Below are positions 1-9,229 of a stretch of DNA of 64,000 nt, piece by piece; within the stretch, counting starts at the first letter, position 1, and each line of letters begins with the position of its first letter. Source of the DNA: Macrotis lagotis (Eukaryota; Chordata; Mammalia; Peramelemorphia; Peramelidae). The notes beneath the pieces were generated by a model that did no database searches, was not told where the DNA came from, and saw only the letters and a program-made list of their open reading frames with translations. The position numbers and the translations under genes are program-made. The DNA lies in contig NC_133658.1 of assembly GCF_037893015.1 (NCBI RefSeq), positions 632,391,354-632,455,353 of the forward strand. The letters run 5' to 3'.

Positions 1-151
1 TTGGACTCAAATACAAAAGCTTAGCAAAGGTCACAAAAAAAATTAAAAACCAAAGAAGAAAAGAAGAAGAAAAATGGAAAAAATGAAAATCATGCAGGAA
101 AATTATAAAAAATTGATCAAAGAAAACAACTCCATTAAAAGTAAAAATAAC

Positions 152-318
152 TGGGGGTGGCTAGGTGTCAATAGAGCACCAGCCTTGGAATCAGGAGTAC
201 CTGAGTTCAAATGTGACCTCAGATACTTAGTATTTACCTAGCTGTGTGGCCTTGGGAAAGCCACTTAACCACATTTGTTTTGCAAAAACCTAAAAACAAA
301 AACAAACAAAAAAGAAAA
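152..318 (+). mobile_element. WSINE1-like tRNA-derived SINE
   Basis: Starts with a GGGGTGGCTAGGTG head, followed by the GAGTTCAAATG box-B-like stretch, TGGCCTTGGG and CCACTTAACC blocks and an A-rich tail. It lies inside L1 ORF1; short AAAATAAC-like flanks on both sides could be target duplications. Confidence 0.85.
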
Positions 319-1062
319 AATAACCTATTGGAAAAGGAAATACAGAAACTAATTGAAAAAAAATAAAACCCTAACAATTAGAACTGAACAAATAGAAACT
401 AATGAATCTACAAGACAACAAGATTCCATCAAACAAAATAAAAAGACTGAAAAAATTTAAAGAAACTGTAAAATAACTTTTAGGGAAAATGAATGACCTG
501 AAAAATAGATCCAAGAGAGAAAATCTATGAATCATTGGACTACTAGAAAGCCTGGATCAAGAAAAGAACCTGGAAAACACCATGCAGGAAATTATAAGGG
601 AACTGCCCAAATCTACCATAACAAGATAACAATATAAAGAATCCACATTAAAGAATCCACACATTAATGAATCCATTAAAAGAATCCACAAAACCCCTCC
701 AGAAATATACCCCAGGATAAAAACTCCAAAATGTGTAATAGCCAAATTCCAGAACTCTCAAATAAAGGAGAGAATATTGCAAGCAGCAAAAAGAAAAAAA
801 ATTCAAATATAATGGAAATAGAAATTAGCCTCAGGATTAAAAGATGTGGAATTGCAAATTTGGGGTAAGCAAAGTACCTGGGATTACACTCCAGAATGTA
901 CTACCCTGTAAAATTCAGCATATACTGTCAGGAAAACAGATGAAGTTCAGTGAAATAGATGATTTCCCAATTTCCTGCAAAATGAAAAGGGGAAGGAAAA
1001 AAACCAAACCAAACAAAATAAATGTTGATCAAGTCTAAAAAAACAAAAATGAAAAACCTTTA

Positions 1063-1229
1063 GGGGTGGCTAGGTGGTAAAGTGGATAGAGGACTGGCCC
1101 TGGAGTCTCTGTACCTGAGTACAAATCCAACCTCAGACACTTAATAATCACCTAGCCGTGTGGCCTTGGGCAAGCCACTTAACCCCATTGCCTTGCTAAA
1201 GTCAAAAAAAAACAAAACAAAACAAAACA
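1063..1229 (+). mobile_element. WSINE1-like SINE in the L1 inter-ORF region
   Basis: Same head, GTACCTGAGT core and CTTGGGCAAGCCACTTAACCCC block as the other copies, ending in an (AAAAC)n tail. A similar AATNTTGATCAAG string lies at about 1020 and 1230, either a duplication or retained L1 text. Confidence 0.85.
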
Positions 1230-3139
1230 AATATTGATCAAGATTATCATACTGTATAAAACCCTAAAAGGGGAAGTATAACACTTTTAATTCTTTAGAA
1301 CTTTACTTCTATTAGGATAAGTAAAGGGTAGAATATAATTGAAGACAATTAACCTAAAGGATATGCAAATGATTGTGTTTTATTGCTCAGTTGAAGAGGT
1401 TCAAGATGACATCTCTAAATTTGGGACAAAAAAAACCCTGAAGAAAAGCAGGGGTGTTAACTTTAAACTTAAGTGTCTCATTTGACTCACTTTAATCATG
1501 TGCTGCTTAGCACCTTGTCTAATGAGAGTATAATAAACTACAAGGACCTGAGTCAGTGTCTCTATAACTTACAATCATTTGTATAGTTCTCAGGTGAGAC
1601 CTCCAGATCCCCCAAGTTCTTAGAGATCTTTAAGATTCTTACAGTTAATTACATCAGGGTTTGACTTAACTGGTGGCTCACTTGACAAAAGGTTAAGTGC
1701 CCTGGGTGGGGAGGGAGGGATAAAGTAAGACAGAAAATAGGACTTGCTTCACTTAACAAGGTGTTAAGTACCCTGGATGGAGAAGTGGAGGGCAAAGTGT
1801 GAGAGGGAATAGGTCTTTCTTCACTTAACAAGGTATTAGATACCCTGGGTTGGGAGGGGCAGAGGTAAATTGTGAAAGAAAATAGGCCTGGGGGAAGGGG
1901 CACAATGGTTTTGGGTGATGCTTTGGCTAGGCAGTCAGAGTGTGTGTACTTCAAAGATACTTGAAAAGGGGGTAAGGTTAAAAATGATTATAATTAAAAT
2001 TTGATGTACTTTGAGTCAATGCTACTTATCAAGGAATCAAGTAAACAATCTGTGATGATACTTTGATGACAATAGGAGCTTATCCAGCAATCAAATAATC
2101 AAATTGTGATTAATGATACCTGATTAATAATATTAGAGAGGCTAATAAAACCAAAGGGAGAGGCACAATGATTTAAAATTTTAGAGAGAAAGAAGGAAGA
2201 ATGTGAATGCTGAGTAAATTCTATTCAATAGATTTAGCCCAGAGAGGGAATAAGATACAAAACCACTTGGATTTAAAAATTACCCTAACTAACCTATAGG
2301 GAAAAGGAGGGACTGAGAAAGGGAAAGATAAGGGAACAAGGGCTTGATAAAAGGAATGTTGAAGGTATAAATGAAAATAAACTGAAAGTTAAATTTTTAA
2401 AAGAAAACTCAAAGGGAAAAGAAAGAAAAATTTTGATGAGTAGAAATAAGAGAAAAGGAAAGACAAAAATATAAATAGAGAAAGATAGCATGGAAGGAAA
2501 TACAGAATTAGTAATTTTAACTATAAATGTTGATGGGATGAACTTTCCTCTAAAACAGAAGTGGATAGCAGAATTTTTTAAAAACCAGAATCCTACAATA
2601 TGATATTTACAAGAAACACATTTGAAACAGAGAGATACACACAGGATAAAGGTGAAAGGTTAGAGAAAATATATTGTGGCTCAGCTGAAGTCAAAAAAAA
2701 CTTGGGTAATGATCCTAATCTCAAAGTAAAAGCAGGAAATAATAGAATCAATAATTACATTCAATAAAATGATGAGACATCATACTAAAATCTATGGGAT
2801 GCAGCCAAGGCAGTTTTGAGGGGAAACTTTATATCTCTAAATGCTTATATGAAAAAAAAAAAAAACAGAGAAAGAGGAGATCGATGAATTGGTTATGAAA
2901 CTAAAAAAGTTAGAAGAACAAATTCAACATTCCCAATTAAATACCAAATTAGAAATTCTGAAAAACAAGGAAGAGATTAATAAAATGGAAAGCAAGAAAA
3001 CCATTGAACTCATAAAGAAAACTAAAAGTTTGTTTTATGAAAAATCCAATAAAATAGACAAACCTTTTTGTTGTTTCTGATTTAAAAAAAAAGAAAGAAC
3101 ATATCCAAATTACCAGTAAAAAAATGAAAAGGGTGAACT

Positions 3140-3497
3140 TGTTGCGGGAGGGGTCTGTCTGACCCTCCAGCCACCGCCCTCTACTTACCCTAATCCAGGG
3201 TCTTCAGACATCTCTGGCTCCCCACCCCGGGTGGGGGAGGGGAGAACAAACCAGGCAGAACACCCAAGGAGAGGTTCACTTCTTTATTGATGTTACTAAG
3301 AACCCCCCGAGCCTTTCTGTACTATCCCTTTTATCCCCAGACCTAACTCCTCCTAGTAGGTGGTCTTGCTCCTCCTGAGTTCCCCCTGAGGGTGGAGCCA
3401 GCCCATACCGAGGCCATCCCAGTACCCGAAGGCAGGTTCTGACCTCTGGGCATCTCACGTTCCTCTCAGGGGGCCCCGTCCAGAGCCGCCCCTAATA
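3140..3497 (-). repeat. 3' LTR of the provirus (358 bp)
   Basis: Downstream LTR in the viral sense, directly after the polypurine tract. AATAAA lies at 3283-3288 and the TATA-like element at about 3329-3336 (plus-strand positions, read on minus). The LTR/L1 junction with TGAACT at 3134-3139 fixes the boundary. Confidence 0.96.
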
Positions 3498-3498
3498 A

Positions 3499-3510
3499 CT
3501 CCCCCTTTTT
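3499..3510 (-). other. 3' polypurine tract
   Basis: On the minus strand an A5-G5-AG purine run directly precedes the 3' LTR U3. It is the expected primer for plus-strand DNA synthesis. Confidence 0.85.
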
Positions 3511-3593
3511 GTTTAAACACGGGTCTTTGCCAGCCAATGGCGAGGAGCCAAAAGGTCTGCCTTAACTGCCTCAAGGGATCGTAGGATAATGTC

Positions 3594-3830
3594 TCATAAT
3601 AGTTTCAAAAGGCACGGAAGGAAAAGGCACACTGCAATAAGAACTCTGACTGCAGGCATTAGGGAGTACAGCCATCTAAATTTAAGGGTACCTGCAAACC
3701 AATTTAAGAATGACTCTTCTCGGCCAAATTCACCAGGCCCAAAACATCCCCGATCCCATGCCTCCTGGGGCGTAACAACTTTTTCCCAGACAATACACGA
3801 TACATTTTGTTCATCAGAGAATCAGCGGGG
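3594..3830 (-). pseudogene. env remnant, probable transmembrane-protein C-terminus
   Basis: Between integrase and the polypurine tract only about 480 bases remain, far too little for env. One minus-strand frame is open for about 75 codons, to the TGA at 3594-3596. It ends in a hydrophobic segment with LPCLLKLL, after a tryptophan- and phenylalanine-rich stretch, which resembles the membrane-spanning tail of betaretroviral TM proteins. No surface-subunit sequence or fusion peptide was seen. The match is by pattern only; it could instead be 3' untranslated sequence. Confidence 0.45.
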
Positions 3831-3993
3831 GACAATGCAAAGTCTTCTGCTTTGACAGGTAGGCATTCCCTGTTCATCAGCAGTTCTCCAAGTGTGTGCA
3901 GTTAGATTGTACCATATCCCGCCTTTGCCCCAGGGATGCGTAGCCTGTGTTAGTCCTGGAAGAAGCTGCAACAGGAGGATGATCGCCAGGATG

Positions 3994-6625
3994 TCATGTC
4001 TCCTTTAGTTCCTCTGTGTCCGAGGGCACTTCCAGCCTCGATGTCCCTGCCATCTCGATGACACTGGTCTCGGTAGAGACTTCTCGCACCCTCCGGATTG
4101 GCACCCAGATCTCCTTGTCTTCTCCATCTGGCAGTATGGAAAGAAATCCCTGACCTCTGCACTGTACTATTCCAGGCCCCCGCCACTCGCCTATTGGATC
4201 TCTCCAAAAGACTGTGGTTCCTGTTAAGCAGGTCCGGGGAGCCTGGGGCAAGCTTGTCTTGCCTGGGCTCTGGGTGTTGACACAACGATCTAAACCTCCT
4301 AAATATCTCATAGCAGAATTTGTGCCATCATCACGGAAATGCAAAAAATTTATGGTATATAGAGCTAATGCTAATTCGCCTCTAGTTATCTTACGCCTAT
4401 CTCCCCCTTTTTGTTTAAGCAGAGTAGTCTTTAGTGTGCGATTTGCTCGTTCCACTATAGCTTGGCCTGTAGGATTGTAAGGAAGGCCAGTGATATGATG
4501 TATGTTGAACTCTGCACAAAAGGTCCTAAATGAGGAGGAAGTATAGGCAGGACCATTGTCTGTCTATAAGGCTCCAGGGACTCCAAAAACCGAAAATTGT
4601 GTATATAGATGGTCAATAGTGGCACGTGTGGTCTCCTTGGGTTGTATAGAGGCCATGATAAAATTAGAAAAAGTGTCAACAGAAACATGAATTAGTATTG
4701 AGCCCATGTGTGTAATGTCCATCTGCCATAGTGCATTAGGGCGATCCCCACGGGGATTCACTGCTAATTCTTTGGGAGGTGGGCGAAAAGGGGCACAAGC
4801 GGAACACCGCTTGACTATTTGTCGGGCCTGTTCTTTGGTGAGCCCATAAAGATTCCTTAACGATCAGGCAGAAAGATGGTATTTTTGGTGGGCTAGCTGA
4901 GCTGGTATAAAAAGTGAACCAATCAATGCTTTATCAACAATTGAATTCCCATAATAGATTGGACCTGAGACTGATTGATGAGATCATATATGCATAACAT
5001 AAATGGGGTATGTGCATTCCAATAATGACTGTTGGACTGCAGAAAGCAATGTAGCTATTGTAGATCTCCCTTGAATCATAGCTTCAGGCAATTTCATGAG
5101 AGCCTGGGCACAATATAAACTATCAGTTATTAAATTTATAGGCTCAGCAGGACATAATAAAAGAGCTTGATGAATAGCATAAAGTTCATTTTTCTGGGCT
5201 GAGGTATATGGCGTATTGAACATTTTTAATATTTTGTATCTAGGAATGTAAACCGAGGCCTTAGATGCTTAGTGGCATCAGTAAAGACATTAGGTCCATT
5301 CACAGGTTGATGTGCAATGATAGGATCTGGACTTTTTAAGGGCAGAGGGAGGAAAACTCGAATCTCTGGGGGAAAAGTGACCCTTTTAAATTGGCAAGTG
5401 GTTATTATGACAGCCCAAGTGGGTGATGTTGAGGCTAATTGTTGCAAGGACAACTCTGAATAAGGGTTAGTAATGATGGGATGTTTGCCAAACAGTTGCA
5501 AACAACACCTCATAGCTGTAAGGTAGAACTGTCCATATTCTTCCCATTTATCAGGGAGTACCACTTTAGTCTTTTTTGAATACAGCCATTCTAAAATTCC
5601 ATGTACTTGGAAGAGGCATCCAAAAGGGGTAAAATCATCTAAGATGAGGAAATAAATAGGCTGTGATGTTTCCACCTGTACTATTTTGGCTTTGTATTTT
5701 TCCATAATTTGTTTTAAGGCACCTTTGGCTTCGGCTGTCCACCTTCTGGGGGACATCAGATTAGAGCTGCCTGGTAGAATGCTATACAATGGAGTGAGAA
5801 GGGAATCTGGTATAGGTACAACTGCACGAAGCCACTGAATTGATCCTATCAATTTCTGGAAATCATTTAAAGTTTTTACTTTGGACATGTCAATTTGGGG
5901 AGGGAAGCGGAATATCCTTCCTCCCTGCAGAGTGTGACCCAAATATGAAAAGGGTGGATTTTCTTGTACCTTTTCTGGAGCTACCCAAAGGCCATGGGAA
6001 GCTAGTACTTCAATTACTGCAGATTGCAACCTTTTTAACTGTCCAGCATCCACATTGGCCAGGAGAATATCATCCATATAATGAATTATCATGCTACCTG
6101 AATACTGTTTCCTGATAGGGTGCAAAATACTTTGAATATACATTTGGCACAAAGTAGGACTATTGGCCATGCCTTGAGGGAGCACCCGAAACTGATATCT
6201 TTGGTATGGTTCCTGAAAATTTATAGACGGTACAGAGAAGGCAAACCTCTCTTTATCCTGTGGGTGGAGAGGAATGCTATAAAAGCAATCTTTAATATCT
6301 ATTATGCTTATTTGCCAACCTTGAGGTATTGCTGCTGGAGAGGGTAAGCCAGGTTGTAGAGTACCCATAGTAACCATACAAGCATTGACAGCCCGTAGAT
6401 CAATTAACATTCTCCATTTGCCTGATTTCTTCTTTATCACAGATACAGGAGAATTATAAGGGCTTGTAGTGGGCTCAATTTTATTAGTACTCTTTAATTC
6501 TTCCACTATTTGGTGTAAAGCGGTGAGCTTTTCAGAGGTAAGGGGCCACTGCTCTACCCAGACTGGTTTCTGTGTAGTCCAGGTAATAGGTGGGCTGCTC
6601 ACCGATGTTATAGTGGCCCTCACTA
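3994..6625 (-). pseudogene. pol: pol (reverse transcriptase, RNase H, integrase), broken
   Basis: RT is open from the frameshift site to 5226: VEQWPL near its start, LPQGMANSP, then YMDD at 6069-6080. The frame breaks near 5262 at the start of RNase H (TDAT motif), which continues in another frame with NELYAI and LITDSLY. That frame then runs through integrase to 3994, interrupted by stops at 4981-4983, 4864-4866 and 4564-4566; the first and third are explained by single-base changes. Integrase keeps its zinc motif (His 4888-4890 and 4876-4878, Cys 4804-4806 and 4795-4797) and catalytic Asp 4717-4719, Asp 4558-4560 and Glu 4450-4452 with D,D(35)E spacing, then a C-terminal domain. The residues needed for chemistry are there, but not one continuous protein. 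Confidence 0.95.
4401..4418 (-). other. Second polypurine tract copy inside integrase (candidate central PPT)
   Basis: These 18 bases are identical to 3499-3516, the polypurine tract at the 3' LTR and its upstream flank. Here they encode part of a KQKGG-containing stretch of integrase. Lentiviruses and spumaviruses carry such a central copy in pol; whether this one primes plus-strand DNA is inference. Confidence 0.5.
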
Positions 6626-6632
6626 ATTTCCC
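6626..6632 (-). promoter_or_regulatory. pro-pol -1 ribosomal frameshift site GGGAAAT
   Basis: G GGA AAT is in phase with the downstream pro frame and is immediately followed by the pro stop TAG. A -1 slip enters the RT frame. The exact phase at both junctions supports the betaretroviral three-frame gag/pro/pol plan. Confidence 0.75.
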
Positions 6633-7337
6633 TGAATATGTTCCGGAGTGACAAGAGACAAAGAAAGCTGTGAGAGAAGATCTCGGCCCCAGAGGGCATA
6701 AGGGAGACCTTGGATTTTTAAGGGTCGGAAAAACCCTGTATCTTCTTCATACTCCCACTTAAGATGTCTAGCAGATTGAAGAGCTGATTGGTTTCCCCCT
6801 ACCCCATCACTAGTTGGGTAGCTGCAACAGTGGGCCAGGAGCTATCCCACTGTCTGTCATTTATGATGGAGCAATCTGCTCCTGTATCCATCATTCCTTC
6901 AATTAAAATGCCCTCTACCCTGAGGGTTATCATAGGGTGAGCCCGTTGTATAGGCTGGACCCAGTTCACTTGCATCCTAGGCTGATGTATCGGCTGAGCT
7001 GCCTGTAGCCATGGCAGGGGTATGGCTTTCCCTACACTGTCACCTGGATTTAAATATACCTCATAAGCATGAGGGTTGGTGACAGAAATGATGGATTCTC
7101 CTGGATCTAACAATTGAGAATGCGTGATATGATCTGAATAACCCGATAATCCCACTACTAACCTGGGATGTGGCTTTGGCTCAACAGTAACTGCTAATGT
7201 TTCCCAGGGGGCCATTTTAATCGGGTCATTATTTTCTGCGGCCCATACAGTTACTGCTTGGTATATGGATTTCTCTGATTCTGTGCTGCTGCATATGTTC
7301 CTGGGGGACCCCCTGCAGCTGGGAGCCCCCGCTGTCC
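6633..7337 (-). pseudogene. pro: pro (degenerate dUTPase-like segment plus aspartic protease), frame broken
   Basis: Reached from gag by a -1 shift. The first part keeps a stretch ending LNPGDSVGKAIPLP that resembles the C-terminal half of dUTPase, as found N-terminal to protease in betaretroviruses; its catalytic motifs are not clear, so that part is tentative. The protease active site DTGAD is at 6874-6888. The frame meets TAG at 6799-6801, after which the protease C-terminal part (with a GRDLL-like motif) continues one frame over, up to a TAG just after the pro-pol slippery site. The step at about 6801 is most simply a one-base lesion. Retroviral protease cleaves Gag and Pol; this copy is unlikely to make an active one. 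Confidence 0.88.
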
Positions 7338-7344
7338 GTTTCCC
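7338..7344 (-). promoter_or_regulatory. gag-pro -1 ribosomal frameshift site GGGAAAC
   Basis: Heptamer G GGA AAC lies in the correct X XXY YYZ phase of the gag frame, and a one-base backward slip enters exactly the frame of pro. A GC-rich stretch follows (minus strand of about 7300-7330, with GGGGG and CCCCC runs) that could form the stimulatory stem or pseudoknot. MPMV uses the same heptamer at this junction. Confidence 0.85.
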
Positions 7345-8409
7345 TGTTTTTTCATCTGGGCACGACAATACTTGACAATATGACTTGTTTTCCCACACCC
7401 ATAGCACTTTGGCTGCTGTACCTGATCTCCCTGACTTTGACACTGAGTCTTAAAATGTCCTGGTTTGCCACATTTAAAGCATTTCCCTGCTTTTCCAAAC
7501 TGTTGCAGTGCCGTTATCAGTGCCTTGTTGGCATCTATGATAGAGGCAGCCATCATCTGAGTGGGTTCTTGCACGGGAGTGTCTAAAAATTTGTCAATCT
7601 GATCATACAGGCCAGCTGAGGGGGGAAGGGCTGCAATTATAGATCTATTCTCAGGTTGAAGCCCTTCTTTCACAAGTTGATATGTAAGGACATCAGTGCC
7701 TGGCCCAGTGCCCATAACTCTCCTTACTGTTTCCTGTACTTCATTAATGAACTGTATAGGAGTTTGAGAGGCCCTTTGCTTCAGTCCCACTAATTTTGCA
7801 GTGCCTCGTCCACTCATAGCACCTAACTTATCTAAAGCTTCCTCATGGCAAGTAGCCACTGCCTGCAAGACCCCTCGATCATAGGTTATCTGGGCGTCCA
7901 AAGCTGCATAGGGCCCAGTTCCGGTGATCATATGTATAGCATCTTCTTCATTTGCAATGTCATGCTGTTTTATATATTGCAAAGCACCCCTCCTAACTGC
8001 AGCCTGAAATGCAAGGTGCATAGATGGATCTAAAACCGCTCCCATCACCTCATTGTAATCAAATGGGGTCCACAGGAAGCCTGCTGAGGCATTTGTAATC
8101 AACTTTCTTATATAAGGGGCTGAAGGGCCATATTTAGATACTGCCTCCTTTAGTTCTTTTATTAATTTGAAAGGCACCGGGTGATGATTCCTCCTTTCAT
8201 CATAACTTCCCGCATTTTCTATTAAAATCGGGTACAACCCCCAGTCCTCCCAATCTATGTCTTCCCCTTCAGCAGCTGCTTGTGTTATACTGGAAGCCAG
8301 AACTCCCTGTTTTCTCTGTTGCCCCTTTGTCCCCGTATTGAAACAAGGATGAACCTCCTAGGGACAAAGAAGCTATTGTCATAGGGATAGCAGTGTTCTC
8401 TGGACCAGA

Positions 8410-8493
8410 CCTTGAGATAAGGGAGAAAAATGTCCCGCCCTCAGTTCCTCTCCTTGAGATGAAGGAGAAAAATGCCCCGCCCTCAGTTCTTCT
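8410..8493 (-). repeat. Two 42-bp tandem repeats inside gag
   Basis: Units 8410-8451 and 8452-8493 differ at few positions and encode two EELRAGHFSPxSQG-like blocks, directly downstream of the 36-bp repeats in viral sense and just before the gag stops. Confidence 0.85.
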
Positions 8494-8499
8494 TTAGAA

Positions 8500-8607
8500 T
8501 TTTTACTGCGCCATGTAGGCACGTCCTCTTTTAATTTTTTACTGTGCCACGTAGGCACCTCCTCTTTTGATTTTTTACTGTGCCACGTAGGCACCTCCTC
8601 TACTTCC
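8500..8607 (-). repeat. Three 36-bp tandem repeats inside gag
   Basis: Units 8500-8535, 8536-8571 and 8572-8607 each encode a 12-residue block of the form VPTW-H/R-SK-K/N-xKE. They keep the reading frame and lie in the linker between matrix and capsid. Confidence 0.85.
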
Positions 8608-9207
8608 GTTGTACGCCATTTCTGCACTTTCTTTATCCTTTCTGCTGTGTGTATCCCAGGCCCCTCTACCCCCTTAGCACTCTCTCTGGGGGACCCCTTA
8701 GCCATCCCATGGAGATCATCCCATGGGTACAATGGAGGAACTACCCCTTCACCACTCTCATCATCAGAGGAGCCTAACAAAGAGGATCCCACCTGATTCT
8801 CACTGTCCCGTTGTAACGGAGGGGCTTGGTGTTGGGGACACAGGATCGCTCCTACTGCTCCATAGATAGTAAAATCCTCAGGCGTTAAGACCCCGGGGCA
8901 CGACTCCTGATAAGAAGCCATCTGTTGTCCTACTACCCGCCACCTTTCTGGGTCTATGCCTGAGTGTTGGAGCCATGGGCTAATGTCCCATATTTTATCT
9001 ATAAAATACCTGCAGGTCTTAAGATGTATCTTTATCCCACTGCGGTTGCACAGCTTGTAAAGCTGGCAGGTTAGAACTCCTTTCTCCTCGGGCTCTATTA
9101 AGGGTAAGCTTCTACCCTGTCCCATCTTCCCAAGTACCCTAGTACCTGAGGCTGCCTGGCAGTCCTTCTTGAGCCTGCTCAAGGGGACAGGCGGTCAAAT
9201 TTTAACG

Positions 9208-9227
9208 GCCCCAACGTGTGGGCGCCA
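9208..9227 (-). other. Primer binding site, tRNA-Lys1,2-like
   Basis: Two bases inside the 5' LTR, the minus strand starts TGGCGCCCA and ends GTTGGGGC. This matches the 3' end complement of tRNA-Lys1,2 used by betaretroviruses, except for what look like two extra bases in the middle. The leader from here to the gag ATG is only about 82 bases. Confidence 0.75.
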
Positions 9228-9229
9228 AC

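Larger units (their letters stand above)
1..3139 (+). mobile_element. L1 element A, 5' segment (ORF1 remnant, inter-ORF region, start of ORF2)
   Basis: LINE-1 on the plus strand, already inside ORF1 at the window start. The order matches other copies here: ORF1-like text to about 1040, an inter-ORF region from about 1230 that aligns by eye with 33286-33420, then the ORF2 endonuclease start near 2515 (frame reads NVDGMN, later QETHL). ORF2 has an internal deletion near 2690-2745 that jumps from early endonuclease to the region before RT. The frame 2889-3080 is the lysine- and glutamate-rich linker. Stops and indels are many, so no product is expected. Two SINEs interrupt it and the provirus splits it at 3139/9590; it resumes at 9590. 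Confidence 0.9.
7251..9125 (-). pseudogene. gag: gag (matrix, linker with PPxY and tandem repeats, capsid, nucleocapsid), broken
   Basis: Structural polyprotein remnant. I start it at the ATG at 9125 because it opens MGQ, the usual N-myristoylated matrix start; the open frame upstream to 9182 has no ATG. The matrix part keeps a WRVVGQ-like stretch. A PPLY at 8727-8738 fits a PPxY late domain (NEDD4-type ubiquitin ligase recruitment). Tandem repeats follow at 8410-8607. Stops at 8379-8381, 8373-8375 and 8358-8360 interrupt the frame; another frame is open across about 8295-8405, so a pair of indels is more likely than three separate stops. The capsid frame resumes with a major-homology-like region, then two CCHC knuckles (7440-7481 and 7365-7406). 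It ends at 7251, overlapping pro. Confidence 0.93.

Noticed and set aside
3589..3855. Plus-strand 88-codon frame at the provirus end
   Set aside because: Antisense to the env remnant region; no domain and no context for a gene on that strand.
5840..6651. Plus-strand frames across pol
   Set aside because: Shadows of the RT coding strand, which has YMDD and continuous RT similarity.
7346..7352. AAAAAAC heptamer just upstream of the gag-pro site
   Set aside because: It is a valid slippery sequence in other viruses, but here it is read as AAA AAA CAG, out of the required phase; GGGAAAC six bases on is in phase.
7251..8237. A separate gene starting at 8237
   Set aside because: The codon there is TTG, and the frame is the same as upstream gag; it is the capsid-nucleocapsid part of gag, not a new start.
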